DNA from: Diphasiastrum complanatum
Taxonomy: Eukaryota; Streptophyta; Lycopodiopsida; Lycopodiales; Lycopodiaceae
Length of the DNA stretch: 64,000 bases
Direction of reading: 5' to 3'
NCBI GenBank assembly: GCA_029204225.1
Contig: CM055108.1
Span: 20,124,957-20,188,956 of the forward strand
A model generated the notes under the pieces. It saw nothing but the letters and a program-made list of their open reading frames with translations, was not told the DNA's origin and did no database searches. Shown piece by piece: positions 62,967 to 64,000 of this stretch. The position numbers and the translations under genes were made by a program. How positions within the stretch are numbered: the stretch's first letter is position 1; every line of letters begins with the position of its first letter.

Positions 62967-64000
62967 TTGTGTTGTCTGTTACTATACTATTGTACTGATG
63001 ACAAAGCTTTATCATCTTCATATGGATCTGTCACCAGAATATGCTCTACTCAGGACGAGATATTCAAAGCAACCCAAATTGTCAACTTCTGATACTAGGT
63101 CCGATACAGGGAGGAAAAGCTAAAACATGTAGATTTATGGTCATCAGGAACATTGTATCCTATTGATCCATGTTCATTGCAACATCCAGATTTTCATTCG
63201 GTGAGTCAGTTAATAATCTATGTGTCATAGTAAAAATGGCCTTTTGGGTTACCGTGAGAATTTGATGCTCTATGGGAATGCACATTCAATGCAAAGAATA
63301 CATTATTCGGAAGAGGAATCAAGGAGAATATTACAAAGATGAAAACTTGTTTAGATGAAAATGAGATGCTCAAGGAGGAGATCCAAAGGTTGAAATCTTT
63401 TTTGCATCATTATACAACTAGTAATGATGAGATAAAAATTGCATTTCAATCCATGCGTATCTCATATTTGTCTCTTGTTAAAGATATGGATGTGCTCAAC
63501 AGAAAGGTCCAAAGAAACAAGAGGAAAGACTGGTAAACAAGGATATATGTGATCTATCATCCAGAGGAGGTCATAGAAAAAGACGAATCCGTGCTGTTGA
63601 TTTGCTTATTATATACTGTTGTGAATACTATGAGTGTCCTAATTTATGCTGACATTTTCATGAACATTATGTTTGAAATGCAGATCAGCATTGGTCGTTG
63701 AAGACCATCTGATGAGATTTCAATTGGAAACTCACTAGGCTGTATCTTGACTTCTAAATCTACGAAATCAATGTTAAATAATAACAAAATGAAAAAGATT
63801 AAGGCTTCAATTACTGATAGCATTATGGACAACACATCCTCTAATTAGGAAATAGCTTCCTTCATAGAGGCCTCTAGCTCGGAAGTCCATGAAAACAAGA
63901 TGTGAAGATATATTATTTTTTCTATAATATGCACCTCCGCATGCAATGTACAGATATGAACATTTCGTAGAGGAATCGGTAGTACAGGTTTCCAATTAGG
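62967..64000 (+). other. unassigned sequence with protein-like pieces
   Basis: Around 63105-63195 the plus strand reads VRYREEKLKHVDLWSSGTLY, PIDPCSLQHPDFHS and then GTGAGT, which could be an exon with a donor site. At 63339-63536 a 65-codon frame has ENEMLKEEIQRLKSFLHH and a Lys/Arg-rich end, which could form a short coiled coil. I cannot name a family. It may be another transposon gene or a decayed host gene cut by the LTR. Confidence 0.35.

Overview
The window looks like repeat-rich nuclear DNA of a land plant. Almost every recognisable coding stretch belongs to a transposable element. Ty1/copia LTR retrotransposons dominate: gag zinc knuckles, DSGA proteases, GKGY/DDE integrases, YVDD reverse transcriptases, RNase H ends, and eight or nine primer-binding sites matching initiator methionine tRNA (TGGTATCAGAGC). 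There is also one spliced CACTA/En-Spm transposase (TNP2 type). There are no rRNA or tRNA genes. I see one possible host gene, a small secreted protein at 55.1-55.7 kb. The sequence alone does not say which plant lineage this is.

Layout. 0-12 kb: broken copia pieces on both strands, with a block of GCGTGGAT palindromes at 3.2-3.8 kb. 12-20 kb: a 44-bp perfect palindrome, solo or partial LTRs, a probable Tat/Ogre-type gypsy LTR end at 14.3 kb, a (GA)39 tract and much sequence without features. 20-25.5 kb: a copia element on the minus strand, with its pol domains mostly present. 25.5-30.2 kb: LTR and pol fragments. 30.2-52.5 kb: a CACTA-type transposon region. It carries a SET-domain reading frame followed by TNP2 transposase on the plus strand, and a possible second transposon protein on the minus strand. 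Retrotransposons have split it: element C (33664-39370, identical LTRs) lies inside the SET part, and element E (40353-50115) lies inside TNP2. Element D (42377-48328) is in turn nested inside E. 52.5-57 kb: low-information DNA, a GC-rich patch and the candidate secreted protein. 57-64 kb: more copia pieces, including a long plus-strand gag-pol (58.9-62.5 kb).

Nesting gives an order of events. The CACTA gene came first, then E (5-bp target duplication GGTAC/GGTAT, strongly diverged LTRs), then D inside E (perfect CCATA target duplication, about 12 differences over 650-bp LTRs). C (no LTR differences seen) is the youngest.

The most unusual content is threefold. Elements C and D keep copia ends and some copia genes, but have an unfamiliar reading frame where reverse transcriptase should be. 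A SET-domain gene sits directly upstream of, and collinear with, a CACTA transposase. A 136-bp exact duplication flanks the C insertion together with a chimeric retrosequence. Several otherwise different LTR families also share a CCGTAC plus CACACGTGTG module.
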